Assembly: GCA_900541175.1 (NCBI GenBank)
Contig: UQIT01000003.1
Coordinates: forward strand, 69,944-133,943
Source: an uncultured Collinsella sp.
GTDB lineage: Bacteria; Actinomycetota; Coriobacteriia; Coriobacteriales; Coriobacteriaceae
Direction: 5' to 3'
Length of the DNA: 64,000 nt
A program made the position numbers and the translations under genes. Every line of letters begins with the position of its first letter. The first letter of the stretch is position 1. The notes beneath the pieces were generated by a model. The model did not search any database. It had not been told where the DNA came from and saw only the letters and a program-made list of their open reading frames with translations. This document shows, in pieces, positions 22,521-30,685 of the stretch.

Positions 22521-23897
22521 CTAGACCCTCAACAGATAGCGCACCTCGTAGGGCGCAAGCTCAAGAGAGCCCGCCAGCTCGACCGTGGGCACGCCGTCGG
22601 CAAGCAGGTCGACAAAGGACCCGTTGAGCTCGCCGGCGCCAAAGGTGTAAGGCTCGTTCACGGCGTTCACCGCCACGAGCACCGTCGCGTCGTCGCAGGT
22701 GCGCTCGAACAGCAGCTGCTTGTTCTGGATCACCACGTTGCGATAGGCACCGTAGTTGAGAGCACGGGCCGCCGCGTCGTCGGCTGCGCGCAGGTGCGTG
22801 AGCTGCTTGATGAAAGCCGTCAGCTCGTTGGGCGCAGGCTCATCGAGCGCAGGTCGCAGCGCCCAGTCGCCATCGGGGCCGCCCTTTTCGCCAGCAATTC
22901 CCCACTCGCTGCCATAGTAGACGCACGGGATGCCCGGCATGCCAAAGAGCATGCCATAGGCGGGACGCAGGCACGATTTGTCGGTAAGGATGCTTGCCAG
23001 GCGCGGCACGTCGTGGTTGTCGACAAACGACAGCAGGTGCTTGCCGCGGTAGATGCACCAGGGGTCGCCGCCAAACTGACGGTGCAGCGAGTGCGCGATC
23101 TCGAACATATTGACCGAGTTAAAGCTAGAGTACAGGCCCTTGTAGCACTCGTAGTTGGTGCAGGAGTCGAGCATCTCGTCGTTGACGATCTGGTTGTAGT
23201 CGCCGTGGAGCGTCTCGCCGATCAGCACGAAGTCGGGCTTGAGCTCGCGGGTAAAGGCATGTAGGCGGCGCATAAAGTCGCGGTCGAGCATATAGGCGAC
23301 GTCCAGACGCAGGCCGTCGACGCCAAAGACCTCGGCCCAGCGGCGCACGGACTCGAGCAGGTAATCGACCACGGCAGGGTTTTGCAAGTTGAGCTTCACG
23401 AGCTCAAAATGGCCTTCCCAGCCCTCGTACCAAAAGCCGTCGCCGTAGCAGGAGTCGCCGTCAAAGCTGATGTGGAACCAATCCTTGTAGGGCGAGTCCC
23501 ACTTACGCTCCTGCACATCGCGGAAGGCCCAAAAGCCACGGCCCACATGGTTGAAGACCGCATCGAGTACCACGCGGATGCCGTGGGCGTGCAGCGTCTC
23601 GCATACGGCGGCAAAATCGGCATCCCCACCCAGGCGGCGGTCGATATGGCGCAGGCTACGCGTATCGTAGCCATGGCTATCAGACTCGAGCGGTGGGTTG
23701 ATGAGCACGGCGCCAACGCCGAGTTCCTGCAGGTAGTCGGCCCATTGGGCGATTTTCATGATAGGAGCATCGGGGTTGGGCGCGGCGTTGGCAGCCTGGG
23801 CGAGCTCATCCTCGGCAACGGGCGCGGCGTTTTCGCGCGGAGCCCCGCAAAAGCCCAGCGGATAGATCTGATAGAACGTCGTCTCGTATGCCCACAT
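22521..23897 (-). CDS. GH13 alpha-amylase family glycosidase
   Basis: Cytoplasmic hydrolase of alpha-glucans or maltodextrins (458 aa, no signal peptide). The GH13 regions are DAVFNHVG (I), GLRLDVAY with nucleophile Asp199 (II), LIGETLH with acid/base Glu228 (III) and FVDNHD with Asp296 (IV). A short C-terminal beta domain follows. MWAYETTFYQIYPLGFCG at 23897 follows GGGAGG and is preferred over a longer frame that would run through the palindromic repeat upstream. The insert between strands and the cytosolic location suggest a neopullulanase/cyclomaltodextrinase-like role. Confidence 0.88.
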   Translation of the reverse strand: MWAYETTFYQIYPLGFCGAPRENAAPVAEDELAQAANAAPNPDAPIMKIAQWADYLQELGVGAVLINPPLESDSHGYDTRSLRHIDRRLGGDADFAAVCETLHAHGIRVVLDAVFNHVGRGFWAFRDVQERKWDSPYKDWFHISFDGDSCYGDGFWYEGWEGHFELVKLNLQNPAVVDYLLESVRRWAEVFGVDGLRLDVAYMLDRDFMRRLHAFTRELKPDFVLIGETLHGDYNQIVNDEMLDSCTNYECYKGLYSSFNSVNMFEIAHSLHRQFGGDPWCIYRGKHLLSFVDNHDVPRLASILTDKSCLRPAYGMLFGMPGIPCVYYGSEWGIAGEKGGPDGDWALRPALDEPAPNELTAFIKQLTHLRAADDAAARALNYGAYRNVVIQNKQLLFERTCDDATVLVAVNAVNEPYTFGAGELNGSFVDLLADGVPTVELAGSLELAPYEVRYLLRV

Positions 23898-23969
23898 AAC
23901 AGCCTCCCGGAAATCCTTCACGCAACGCCACCCATTGTATGCCCAGCTTGTATCCTCTTCCCCAAAATA

Positions 23970-24036
23970 AGTTGCGGTGGAATAGTTCCTGCTTGGGCCT
24001 TCAGAGGCCTTAAACAGGAACTGTTTCACCGCAACT
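23970..24036. repeat. Dispersed palindrome TTGCGGTGGAATAGTTCC, copy 1
   Basis: Arms AGTTGCGGTGGAATAGTTCC (plus TG, 23970-23991) and 24015-24036 pair over 22 bases; both non-Watson-Crick positions are G:T, so the plus-strand RNA would be fully paired. It lies just after the MFS gene stop. A second copy is at 33490-33550, also just after a minus-strand gene. Confidence 0.85.
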
Positions 24037-24052
24037 GATGAGGAGGATGTGG

Positions 24053-25249
24053 CTAGGCGACGGGCTTTGCGCGGCGTATGGCTGGGAACATCACCGTGAT
24101 GGCGAGGATGACGCCCACGACGGCAATCGCCCCACCCGCGAAGCCGATCCAAGCGATACCGGGACCCGAAACCACGGCGCCGCCGATTGCGGTGCCCGTG
24201 CCAATACCGAGGTTAAACAGGCCCGAGAAGATCGACATGGCGACGGCCGACGAATCTGCCGGCGTGTGCTTGATGAGCTCGGCCTGAAACGCCACGTTAA
24301 AGGCCGTGGCGCAGCAACCCCACAGTGCGCAGACGGCAAGCACTGTCACGAGCGACGATGCGGCCGGCCCCATGAGCAGCAGAGCCACCGGCACGCCGGA
24401 AAGCGTGATAGCAAGGAACGGAAAACGGTGCCCGTCGAACAGGCGGCTGAACAGCCAGCTGCCCACCAAGCCGGAACAGCCAAACGCCGTCAGCGTCATG
24501 GTGATGGCGCCCGCATCGACGTGCGCGACCTGCGCCAGGAATGGCTCGATATAGCTGTAGCTTGCGTAATAGCCGGTCGCCATGAAGACCGTGACTGCGT
24601 AGAGCGCGATGAGGAGAGGGTTCTTGAGCAGCTCGGGCAGCTGTTTGACGGTAAAGCGCTCACCCGCCGGCATGGCCGGGAACACCGCTGCCTGGTAGAC
24701 GACCGCGATGGCTGAGAGGCCCCCGACCACGGCAAACGTCATGCGCCAGCCCACGGCCAAGCCAATGGCGCGACCGAGAGGCAGGCCAAAGATCTGCGCG
24801 ATGGACGAGCCCGTGGCGATCATGCTGATGGCGAGCGCGCCGTGGCGAGTGTCGACCAGGCGCGAGGCCATAATCGAGGCGACTGACCAGAACACGGCAT
24901 GTGCGCAAGCGACCACCAGGCGCGCGCAGACCAGGATGGGATAGGTCGGCGCCACAGCGGACAGGAACTGACCGAGCGAGAACACGGCCAGCACGCCCAG
25001 CAGCATCCGCTTGAACTCGAAGCGCGAGGCAAACACCATGAGCGGCAACGACAGCAGCATGACGCCCCAGGCATAGACCGAGATCATGATGCCAGCTTGG
25101 GCCTCGGTGAGCGAAAACGATGCAGCGATGTCGGTCAGCAGGCCGATGGGCATGAACTCCGACGTGTTGAACACGAACGCGCAGCAGGTGAGCCCGATGA
25201 GCGGGAGCCACTGCCTGAGCGTGATGCCGTCTTGCTTTGTTTGAGCCAT
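24053..25249 (-). CDS. MFS transporter, SotB/AraJ-like (DHA1) family
   Basis: Inner-membrane proton-driven exporter, 398 aa with about 12 hydrophobic helices. FVFNTSEFMPIGLLTDIA in helix 1 is the signature of the sugar-efflux (SotB/YdhP/AraJ) group, followed by the cytoplasmic loop SRFEFKRMLLG and the second-half repeat. Substrates of this group include sugars, arabinose polymers and drugs; none can be assigned here. An ATTATA block at 25287-25292 gives TATAAT on the minus strand and is a likely -10 box. Single-gene unit. Confidence 0.88.
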   Translation of the reverse strand: MAQTKQDGITLRQWLPLIGLTCCAFVFNTSEFMPIGLLTDIAASFSLTEAQAGIMISVYAWGVMLLSLPLMVFASRFEFKRMLLGVLAVFSLGQFLSAVAPTYPILVCARLVVACAHAVFWSVASIMASRLVDTRHGALAISMIATGSSIAQIFGLPLGRAIGLAVGWRMTFAVVGGLSAIAVVYQAAVFPAMPAGERFTVKQLPELLKNPLLIALYAVTVFMATGYYASYSYIEPFLAQVAHVDAGAITMTLTAFGCSGLVGSWLFSRLFDGHRFPFLAITLSGVPVALLLMGPAASSLVTVLAVCALWGCCATAFNVAFQAELIKHTPADSSAVAMSIFSGLFNLGIGTGTAIGGAVVSGPGIAWIGFAGGAIAVVGVILAITVMFPAIRRAKPVA

Positions 25250-25424
25250 ATAGGAAAACCTCTCCGATTATCTTGAGCGGTGGGCGATTATAGCAATGAG
25301 AAGTTTATAAAATGAGCAACAAAAGAATTCTTGGAAAACGATTGTTAACAGACGGCGCGCCAATTCTACTTAGAAAGCAAGGTACGCAGGAACTCAATGT
25401 CGAAAACGCGGCTTCATCTTCGGG

Positions 25425-26252
25425 CTATCGCGCCTGCTCGGATACGCACAAGGACACCCCCATGAGCACGTCAATTTCGAGCCAACTCGCAACCGCACAA
25501 TGAACCAGCAAAAGCAGCATATAAGCAAACGCCCCATAATAAAGTCCCTCATGCACAAGCGCCGTCACTGAAAGTGCCGACGGCAGCGCCGCACTCGAAA
25601 CTACCCATCCAACAAGAACCTGGATAGCGCAACTTGCAACCAGGTTCCATGCCACCAGCAGCGTTGCGGGACGCGCGATTTCTCTCCAGGAGGAACGAAG
25701 CACCGTGACCGAACGCATGATGTAGCGTGGTGCAAACCGAATGCCTCGTAGTCCCCTCTGCTCCACGTCCGCATCTTCAATTAACACGAATACGAACGAC
25801 GCGGAAAGAAGCGTCACGATTACTGCCACCACAAGCGAGCACAACACCCCGAGCTGACTGCTCGCAAGCGAGGCAAAGACTACAATTGCCGATAAAATCA
25901 AGTGAACCAAATAAATTAGCAGCGCCCCAGAAATCTGGAGGGGAACCGTCGAGGCCATGAGATAAACCGGAGGGGTTCGAGCAGGTTGCACCGTCTCTTT
26001 GGACCGGTCGACGGCAAATAATGAAAAAGCCACATTCGATAGAAGCAGGTTTAAAAAGGCCGCGACCACAGTGCAAATAAGCGTAATGGACGGATAGATA
26101 TAGGCGAGCTCAGTTGCAACGTTTGATACACCAATTTGAAGCGCGCTCATAACAAACAAGGGGATATATAACGCCATCGTGCAGCCACTCCGGCATTCCT
26201 TCGCCCGATCGCCCGATTCCAGAAAGACATTGAAGTTCTCTCGCAAGTTCAC
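25425..26252 (-). CDS. Multi-pass membrane protein of unknown function
   Basis: A 275-aa very hydrophobic protein with about six membrane segments (for example TLICTVVAAFLNLLLSNVAF, LIYLVHLILSAIVVFASLA, VVAVIVTLLSASFVFVLIED). Overall layout resembles YesL-like or DUF624-type proteins often found near sugar transport genes, but I do not see a diagnostic motif. The listed start is GTG at 26252 without a clear ribosome-binding site; ATG at 26177 (MALYIPLFVM), with GGAG about 10 bases upstream, is a good alternative. Upstream of it is the GH4 gene, 90 bases away, in the same direction. Confidence 0.65.
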   Translation of the reverse strand: MNLRENFNVFLESGDRAKECRSGCTMALYIPLFVMSALQIGVSNVATELAYIYPSITLICTVVAAFLNLLLSNVAFSLFAVDRSKETVQPARTPPVYLMASTVPLQISGALLIYLVHLILSAIVVFASLASSQLGVLCSLVVAVIVTLLSASFVFVLIEDADVEQRGLRGIRFAPRYIMRSVTVLRSSWREIARPATLLVAWNLVASCAIQVLVGWVVSSAALPSALSVTALVHEGLYYGAFAYMLLLLVHCAVASWLEIDVLMGVSLCVSEQAR

Positions 26253-26342
26253 TCTATACCCGTTTTCTTACTAAGCAGGGCGAACGGGCGCCAATATAAA
26301 CGCCGGTCCGCCCATCCATAATTTCTAGTTTTAACGTCCAGA

Positions 26343-27716
26343 CTAGTCTGTCCAGCCGTCGATGTAGTCGCGGTTAAGCTCAAAGTACTGCGCGGCGATA
26401 TCTTTCGCCAAGGAGTACGAATTAACGAGCGGGTGCATCGCGAGGCTCTCGACAATGTCGCGCTTCGATCGGTTAACGATGCCACGCGCCACGGTGCGCT
26501 CGTAGTACTTGACGCGACGAATCAATTCGAGGTTTCCCGCGGGCACAGAATCGGCTTCGACGCGATGCGGCACGCAGCCATCGGTGGAGATATCGCACGT
26601 TGACTCAATGACATCTGTATCGAGAAGGCCGGGGATGGCGCCATTGTTGGGGGTACACAGGATCATCTGCTGCGTCTTGCCAGAGCGAGCAATATCCATG
26701 AAGCGGAGCGCGACACCTGCATATCCGCCAGCATCTTTGCCGTACACGTCAAACGTCCACGGCTTGTCGCGATGAATACCCGTCTCGGCCGCCATGTAGT
26801 TGTTTTCGCGCATTCCGTACCACTTCTCAAAGCACGCGAGGCCTTTTTCGAAGTCGTTCTCAATATCGATAGATGCAAGCTCGCTCGTCATTTCTCGATT
26901 AATTTCTTCGATTAGTTCGCCGCGCGTCTGGGGCGAAGAGAGAACGTTGGCAACGGCGCGCTCGCGATAGTAGAAATAGTATAGGTACTCATTTGGCACG
27001 CATCCGCGATTTAGGACGAGGTCCTTCTCGAAGAACCTAAGATCTGTATGAGCATATGCCCCGTCGTCGTGGATCAAGTCGGACATGATGTCCTCGCCGT
27101 CAACCGTCACATTGCGGAAGAACGAGAGGTGGTTGAGTCCATAGCACTCGCCCTGAACCGATGCGGGATCAACGCCTTTATACTCGGCAAACTGATGCAA
27201 CATGCCCGAGGGGGCATCGCAAATGCCATAAGTAAAATCATAGCCCATATCGCGTAGGGCCTGAGATACGACGCCAGCGGGATTAGTAAAGTTAAACACC
27301 TTGACGTCCGGCTTTGCGTACTTCTTGATTAACTCGCAATACGAAGCAAGCGCAGGGACGGAGCGCATGGCAAAAGACACGCCGGCTGCGCCAGTCGTCT
27401 CTTGGCCAAGAACCCCATGCGAAAGAGCAATGCGCTCATCGCGAACGCGCATATGGTCCCCACCGACGCGAATCGTCGTGATCACGTAATCGGCGTCCTT
27501 AACGGCCTCGACTGCATCGCCCGTCAGTGAAAAATTAAGCGTGGGGCAAAGCATGCCCGAGACATGGGCGGCAAGGCCACCGTAGATGCGCAGCTTCTCG
27601 GGATCATTGTCCATAAACACAAGTTCGTCGATTCCAAGCGATGACGCCTGCTGGGCTATGCTCTTTGCCAAAAACATGGAGCGGACGCCACCGCCACCTA
27701 TGACCGTAAGTTTCAT
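26343..27716 (-). CDS. GH4 family 6-phospho-glycosidase
   Basis: NAD- and metal-dependent hydrolase of phosphorylated disaccharides delivered by a PTS (457 aa). The N-terminal Rossmann segment is MKLTVIGGGGVRSMFLAKS; metal-site motifs are YGICDAPSG (Cys) and GLNHLSFF (His), as in GH4. The GLNHLSFF form is closer to 6-phospho-beta-glucosidases, while the PTS gene in the cluster resembles alpha-glucoside permeases, so the anomeric specificity is open. The ATG at 27716 follows GGGGGTT; the longer frame is rejected. Divergent from the rpiR-type gene across 175 bases. Confidence 0.9.
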   Translation of the reverse strand: MKLTVIGGGGVRSMFLAKSIAQQASSLGIDELVFMDNDPEKLRIYGGLAAHVSGMLCPTLNFSLTGDAVEAVKDADYVITTIRVGGDHMRVRDERIALSHGVLGQETTGAAGVSFAMRSVPALASYCELIKKYAKPDVKVFNFTNPAGVVSQALRDMGYDFTYGICDAPSGMLHQFAEYKGVDPASVQGECYGLNHLSFFRNVTVDGEDIMSDLIHDDGAYAHTDLRFFEKDLVLNRGCVPNEYLYYFYYRERAVANVLSSPQTRGELIEEINREMTSELASIDIENDFEKGLACFEKWYGMRENNYMAAETGIHRDKPWTFDVYGKDAGGYAGVALRFMDIARSGKTQQMILCTPNNGAIPGLLDTDVIESTCDISTDGCVPHRVEADSVPAGNLELIRRVKYYERTVARGIVNRSKRDIVESLAMHPLVNSYSLAKDIAAQYFELNRDYIDGWTD

Positions 27717-27891
27717 ATCGAAACCCCCAATTAGCACATTCAATATTGCATGGTTCGCCTGTGTTTGGATATTGTATCCAGCATGGAGGGCCGCTTCCCG
27801 CCCCGGTTGCAAGGCGGGAAAGGAATTCCCCAAGGAGTTATTATTTACGCAACGGAAGCGGCCACACACGTCCGGCGGGAAGGAAGCACCG

Positions 27892-28644
27892 ATGGTTGAT
27901 AAAAAGCAGATTTCCAAGCTCTACTCAGCCGCAAAGCTATCCGAAACCGAGCAAAGCGTACTCGAATACCTACTCAACAATATCGACACCCTCGATGATA
28001 TTGGCATAAAACCCGTCGCCATGGCATGCTTTACCAGCATGACGACAGTCATTAGGCTTTCGAAAAAGCTCGGCTACCGTGGCTACCGCGAAATGATGTA
28101 CGATCTCAAGCACCTTCAGCATGTCTCCCGCGAAATGAATCAATCACTCAAAGACAGTAGCGTCCACTTCGTATGTCACACCGGAGATGTAGACGTATTC
28201 ATCGCCGCACTGCATCGCAACAGAATGATCGGAGTAAACGGAGAGGGCTTCTCACGCATCGTTGCGCAGTACATGGCGACTAAGCTCGTTGGACTTGGCT
28301 TTTTGGCCGTCATACAGGACTTCCTAGAAACCGATCAGTTTGTCGAATCCAACCGAAATACGCTCAGCTGCATGATGCTCATATCCAAATCGGGCCAGAC
28401 AGAAGCCATCCTGGAAACCGCAAGGGCATGCCACGACGCGGGCATTACGACCCTCGCTTTTACCGGCAACGAAGACAGCGAGCTCGCCAAGACGGCAGAC
28501 GCGATCTTTACGATACATGACGATCACCCAATGGATCTTAAGAACGTTAAGCCTAACTGCTTTACCGGAAGTTGCATTCTCGCATTCGAAGAACTATTGA
28601 GTATCTGCCTTGACAATCTAAAACAAGAAGGCTTGGCCCCCTAA
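27892..28644 (+). CDS. RpiR-family transcriptional regulator
   Basis: A 250-aa regulator with an N-terminal HTH (about 5-75; KPVAMACFTSMTTVIRLSKK followed by LGYRGYREM) and a C-terminal SIS domain (about 100-245) that senses phosphosugars (MMLISKSGQTEAILETARAC). It is divergent from the GH4 gene and convergent with the PTS gene, so it probably controls both in response to the imported sugar phosphate. The ATG at 27892 is preceded by GGAAGGAAG. An 8-bp stem GGCTTGGC / GCCAAGCC spans its stop codon (28630-28667) and may serve as a weak terminator. Confidence 0.9.
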   Translation: MVDKKQISKLYSAAKLSETEQSVLEYLLNNIDTLDDIGIKPVAMACFTSMTTVIRLSKKLGYRGYREMMYDLKHLQHVSREMNQSLKDSSVHFVCHTGDVDVFIAALHRNRMIGVNGEGFSRIVAQYMATKLVGLGFLAVIQDFLETDQFVESNRNTLSCMMLISKSGQTEAILETARACHDAGITTLAFTGNEDSELAKTADAIFTIHDDHPMDLKNVKPNCFTGSCILAFEELLSICLDNLKQEGLAP

Positions 28645-28706
28645 ATCATGCGATAGGAAGCCAAGCCCTGGAATTGCACTATGCAATTGCAAGCCACTTG
28701 CGCGTT

Positions 28707-30371
28707 TTACTCGTCACCGAGAACGTCGTGCACCTCAGAAGCGACTTCGCCGACACGAGGACCGTAAACGACCTGGATTGCCTTGTCGCTCAGGCGGATA
28801 ACGCCCATAGCTTCAAGATTCTTGGTGAACACCTCGTCGTCTGCAACCTTAGAACCATCCTTGACAATCACGCGAAGACGTGAGATGCAGTTGTCAAGAT
28901 CATCAATGTTGTCGGCTCCACCAAGCGCTTCGACAATGCCGACAGCAAGCGCGCTGTCCTTGGTCGCATGGCCCTGGACTGCCTTCTCGGGAGTGCTACC
29001 AGACTCGCCCTTTGCCTCAGCGGCCTTTGCCTCGAACTCGGCTCTGCTGTTGATCAACTCAATATCGTCACCATCATCTCGACCGGGCGTCTTGATATCG
29101 AACTTAGTAATAAAGAACCGGAAGAGGAAGAAAGCTGCCAGGAAAAAGGCGGGGAGCAAAATAAGGTACGGAAGCAGATTAAGCTTCTCGGGGCGGAATA
29201 AGAATGGGATCAGGTCCTTGATATTTCCCTGGTACACCGAAACGCCCATTGCTTCCGAGAGAACTTCACCCAGTCCGGAAAGCGGAGCGTAAACGCCAAA
29301 GTAGAGCCAGGGGGCGGCAAACAGGAACGTAAAGAGAATAGGCTCCGTAACACCAAAGAAAACAGTCGAAATCACTGTGGGGATTAAAAGACCAGCAACC
29401 TTCTTGCGGTTCTGGGGCTTGGCACAAGACCACATAGCAAGGGCGATGCCCGGGAACAACGCATAATCGTTAATGCCATAACCAGCCATGAAGGCCCTAA
29501 CCAAGAGCTTGTCGCTGCTGGGAGAAGCGAACTGTGCAAGCTGAATGGCGCTATTGCCCACCACGCGCGTTCCATCGACGACCATGGAGCCGCCAAGCTC
29601 AGTCCAATACATGGGCGTCTCGAGCAGCGGATGCAAGCCAAACGGCACAAGGCTCTCGAGCACCCAGCGATAGACAAACGTACCGACCAGACCGGAGCCT
29701 TTCACGAACGTCGCAATACCCGAGAAGCATCCACCGATGACGGGCCAGACGAAGTACATGATGCCGCCCAGGATGCCACCGGCGACCAGCGATACAATGG
29801 GGACCGTTCGACTGCCCGCAAAAAACGCCAGCGCCGTCGGAAGCTTGGTCTTGTAAAAACGGCCGGTGATCCAAGCGACCAGGCAGCCCACGATAATGCC
29901 GCCAAAGACACCAGAGCTGTAGCCAAAAAAGCCGAGCGAGGTAGTGTAGAGTGCGGACTGCTCACTCGCCTGAATGGACGTAAGGCCGACCTTCTGAAGA
30001 GCTTCCACCGTTGTATTGTCGGCAGCCAAGCCAGCTGCTCCAAGCAGAATCTCAACCGTCTTGAGCATGGTGAGATAGCAGACAAGGGCAGAAAAGGCAG
30101 CCCAGCCCTTCTCTTTGCGAGACAAGGAGAAGGCGCAGCCGACGGCAAACAAAACACCGAGGTTTCCAATGATTACCTCGCCGAGACCCTTAAATACCGA
30201 GAAGAACGTAAAGAGCGGCGAAGCGGCATACCAGTCCCAATTAACGCCAAGGGACACAAGGGTCAGTTCGGTCGTAAAAACGCTACCGATACCCAAAAAG
30301 AGACCGGAAATGGCAATGAGCGTAATCGGAACGAGCATTGCCTTTCCGAACGATTGGAATTTTTCTTTCAT
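28707..30371 (-). CDS. PTS glucoside transporter subunit IICB (no IIA domain)
   Basis: Phosphotransferase permease of the glucose superfamily, 554 aa. The N-terminal two-thirds is the membrane EIIC domain (MKEKFQSFGKAMLVPITLIA; substrate loop FGVTEPILFTFLFAAPWL), followed by a charged linker and an EIIB domain with phospho-Cys495 in LDNCISRLRV. It resembles MalX/GlvC alpha-glucoside enzymes. No EIIA domain is present; the orphan EIIA-Glc at 34730 is the likely donor. The ATG at 30371 follows AGGAGGG. Co-function with the GH4 enzyme is inferred from neighbourhood. Confidence 0.9.
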   Translation of the reverse strand: MKEKFQSFGKAMLVPITLIAISGLFLGIGSVFTTELTLVSLGVNWDWYAASPLFTFFSVFKGLGEVIIGNLGVLFAVGCAFSLSRKEKGWAAFSALVCYLTMLKTVEILLGAAGLAADNTTVEALQKVGLTSIQASEQSALYTTSLGFFGYSSGVFGGIIVGCLVAWITGRFYKTKLPTALAFFAGSRTVPIVSLVAGGILGGIMYFVWPVIGGCFSGIATFVKGSGLVGTFVYRWVLESLVPFGLHPLLETPMYWTELGGSMVVDGTRVVGNSAIQLAQFASPSSDKLLVRAFMAGYGINDYALFPGIALAMWSCAKPQNRKKVAGLLIPTVISTVFFGVTEPILFTFLFAAPWLYFGVYAPLSGLGEVLSEAMGVSVYQGNIKDLIPFLFRPEKLNLLPYLILLPAFFLAAFFLFRFFITKFDIKTPGRDDGDDIELINSRAEFEAKAAEAKGESGSTPEKAVQGHATKDSALAVGIVEALGGADNIDDLDNCISRLRVIVKDGSKVADDEVFTKNLEAMGVIRLSDKAIQVVYGPRVGEVASEVHDVLGDE

Positions 30372-30685
30372 CAATTCCCTCCTCAATGAGCCTCTACAAA
30401 CGACTATTGCATCCCACGTCCCCACACAGGCGAAACGGAAGACATGTTCGGCAATAGAAACAAAGTGATTGTAGAAAGGGGCGCACAAAATACGCATCGA
30501 CATCGCGTAATACGGTTAAATCGACCGACGATTGCAAGTATTTACGAATCCGTAAACGGCAGCAAATAGGCAGCGAACGGCAATCTGCAGCGTAGGACAG
30601 TCCCCGCAGGCCGACAATTGACGGTATTTTGGCTCATTTTTATTGAATTGTTGCTCGCCCAAAAGCGCGGAGCATCAACGCGCCC
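30372..30685. other. Gene-free stretch between PTS and feoB genes
   Basis: No coding frame here looks real. On the minus strand a TTGCAA...TATTAC pair near 30515-30545 (19-base spacer) is a weak promoter candidate for the PTS gene. TTTACG AATC CGTAAA near 30540-30555 forms a small hairpin. A GCGCG/CGCGC stem followed by TTTT at about 30655-30680 could terminate feoB. Confidence 0.45.
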
